Shown here piece after piece: positions 58,001 to 58,323 of a DNA stretch of 58,323 bases. The position numbers and the translations under genes were made by a program. The notes under the pieces are model-generated. The model was not told the origin of the DNA, made no database searches, and saw only the letters and a program-made list of their open reading frames with translations. Position 1 is the first letter of the stretch. Every line of letters starts with the position of its first letter. This stretch comes from Bacteroidaceae bacterium (GTDB lineage Bacteria; Bacteroidota; Bacteroidia; Bacteroidales; Bacteroidaceae), in assembly GCA_017616445.1 (NCBI GenBank), contig JAFZYE010000024.1, forward strand, positions 1 to 58,323. Direction: 5' to 3'.

Positions 58001-58323
58001 TATGACTTATTGTTTAGATGATTTGTATTTAGGTTTAGTATAATCGTCAGTATTGTTGTCGGTAATACAAGGGCAAAGATAAGGCATTTATTTGAAACCA
58101 CCAAATGTTTTACGGAAAAAAGTTGAAGAATTGAGGAAGAAAGCCTCAACGAGGCGACATATCTTAGGATAGGGTGTGAACCCTATCTATATGAGAACCC
58201 CCTACTCCACAGCCCTGAATGGGCGACAGAGTATTATATTATGTCGCACCTTTGGCGCTATGGTGGGTTGCATGGATAGAATTGATAGGGCTAACACCCT
58301 ATCCTATGTTATTTCACCCCTTC
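58001..58323. other. Intergenic end region with chained hairpins
   Basis: No gene. From about 58140 a series of perfect hairpins: GCCTC-AAC-GAGGC (58143-58155), GATAGGGT-GTGA-ACCCTATC (58168-58187), GCCC-TGAAT-GGGC (58214-58226), GCGACA...TGTCGC (58225-58259) and GATAGGG-CTAACA-CCCTATC (58284-58303). The element continues past the window edge. Confidence 0.6.

Overview
The window looks like chromosome from a Bacteroidales bacterium, most likely Prevotella or a close relative (Segatella/Xylanibacter type). The basis is: Bacteroidetes promoters of the form TAnnTTTG (clearest copies upstream of tRNA-Leu, the glycogen operon, slyD and the CE15 gene), BspA-type leucine-rich-repeat proteins, HU-like and DUF4248 proteins, DUF4886, DUF2807 and FISUMP/dockerin surface proteins, and tRNA genes without encoded CCA. 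No rRNA, CRISPR array, integrase or transposase gene was seen.

Layout. 0-3 kb: large secreted BspA-like protein. 3.2-4.3 kb: a two-gene GHKL-ATPase / STAS-like pair. 4.3-5.5 kb: gene-free DNA with 33-bp-phased repeats and a structured element. 5.5-8.1 kb: cassette of RecA-like ATPase, small DUF4248-like HTH protein and HU-like protein with a chitobiase-type C-terminal domain. 8.6-20.9 kb (minus strand): secreted protein, GH115 alpha-glucuronidase, then a housekeeping block (mazG, rsmE, pncC/cinA, tsaD, map, HhH protein, mrp, trmB, DUF4886, DUF2807). 21.0-25.6 kb (plus): slyD, aroC, ssb, PPTase, kdsA, kdsD. 25.6-33.0 kb: CMD-family protein, GH43, then the ilvD-ilvB-ilvN-ilvC operon. 33.2-36.9 kb: SGNH hydrolase, lipoproteins, CE15 glucuronoyl-esterase-like enzyme. 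36.9-37.8 kb: gene-free DNA with inverted and tandem repeats. 37.8-41.9 kb (minus): LolE-like permease, aminotransferase, two tRNA-Gly, one tRNA-Leu, small HExxH protein, Crp/Fnr regulator. 42.1-46.9 kb: glycogen/alpha-glucan operon (debranching enzyme, GT, GH57). 47.1-49.6 kb: secreted partner protein and a GH43 with a long glycine-rich linker. 49.7-51.8 kb (minus): secreted protein, ECF sigma and membrane protein. 52-55 kb: hexuronate-type MFS transporter, tRNA-Met, ilvE. 55.2-58.0 kb (minus): DUF4890/Spy-like protein and FISUMP-DUF285-dockerin protein. The last 200 bases are a chain of hairpins running off the window.

How it works together. Several scattered genes fit glucuronoxylan/arabinoxylan use: GH115 (removes methylglucuronate), CE15 (breaks lignin-glucuronoxylan esters), two GH43 enzymes, SGNH esterase and a hexuronate permease. 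The ilvDBNC operon plus the distant ilvE cover branched-chain amino acid synthesis. kdsA/kdsD feed Kdo synthesis.

Most unusual features. (1) Non-coding DNA is built from two repeat classes: C-rich palindromes (about a dozen copies) and tandem tracts with a strict 7-bp (sometimes 9-bp) period. Both also run into reading frames, supplying stop codons, internal residues, a start codon and part of a signal peptide. (2) Glycine-rich GGFGG/QRPGG segments occur inside two secreted carbohydrate-active enzymes and share a 20-nt identical stretch. (3) The GH57 amylase has a histone-like AKKA tail interrupted by a -1 frame change in an A-run. (4) The GHKL/STAS-like pair beside phased repeats and the ATPase/DUF4248/HU cassette have no known function. 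All family names are by motif recognition; no searches were run.
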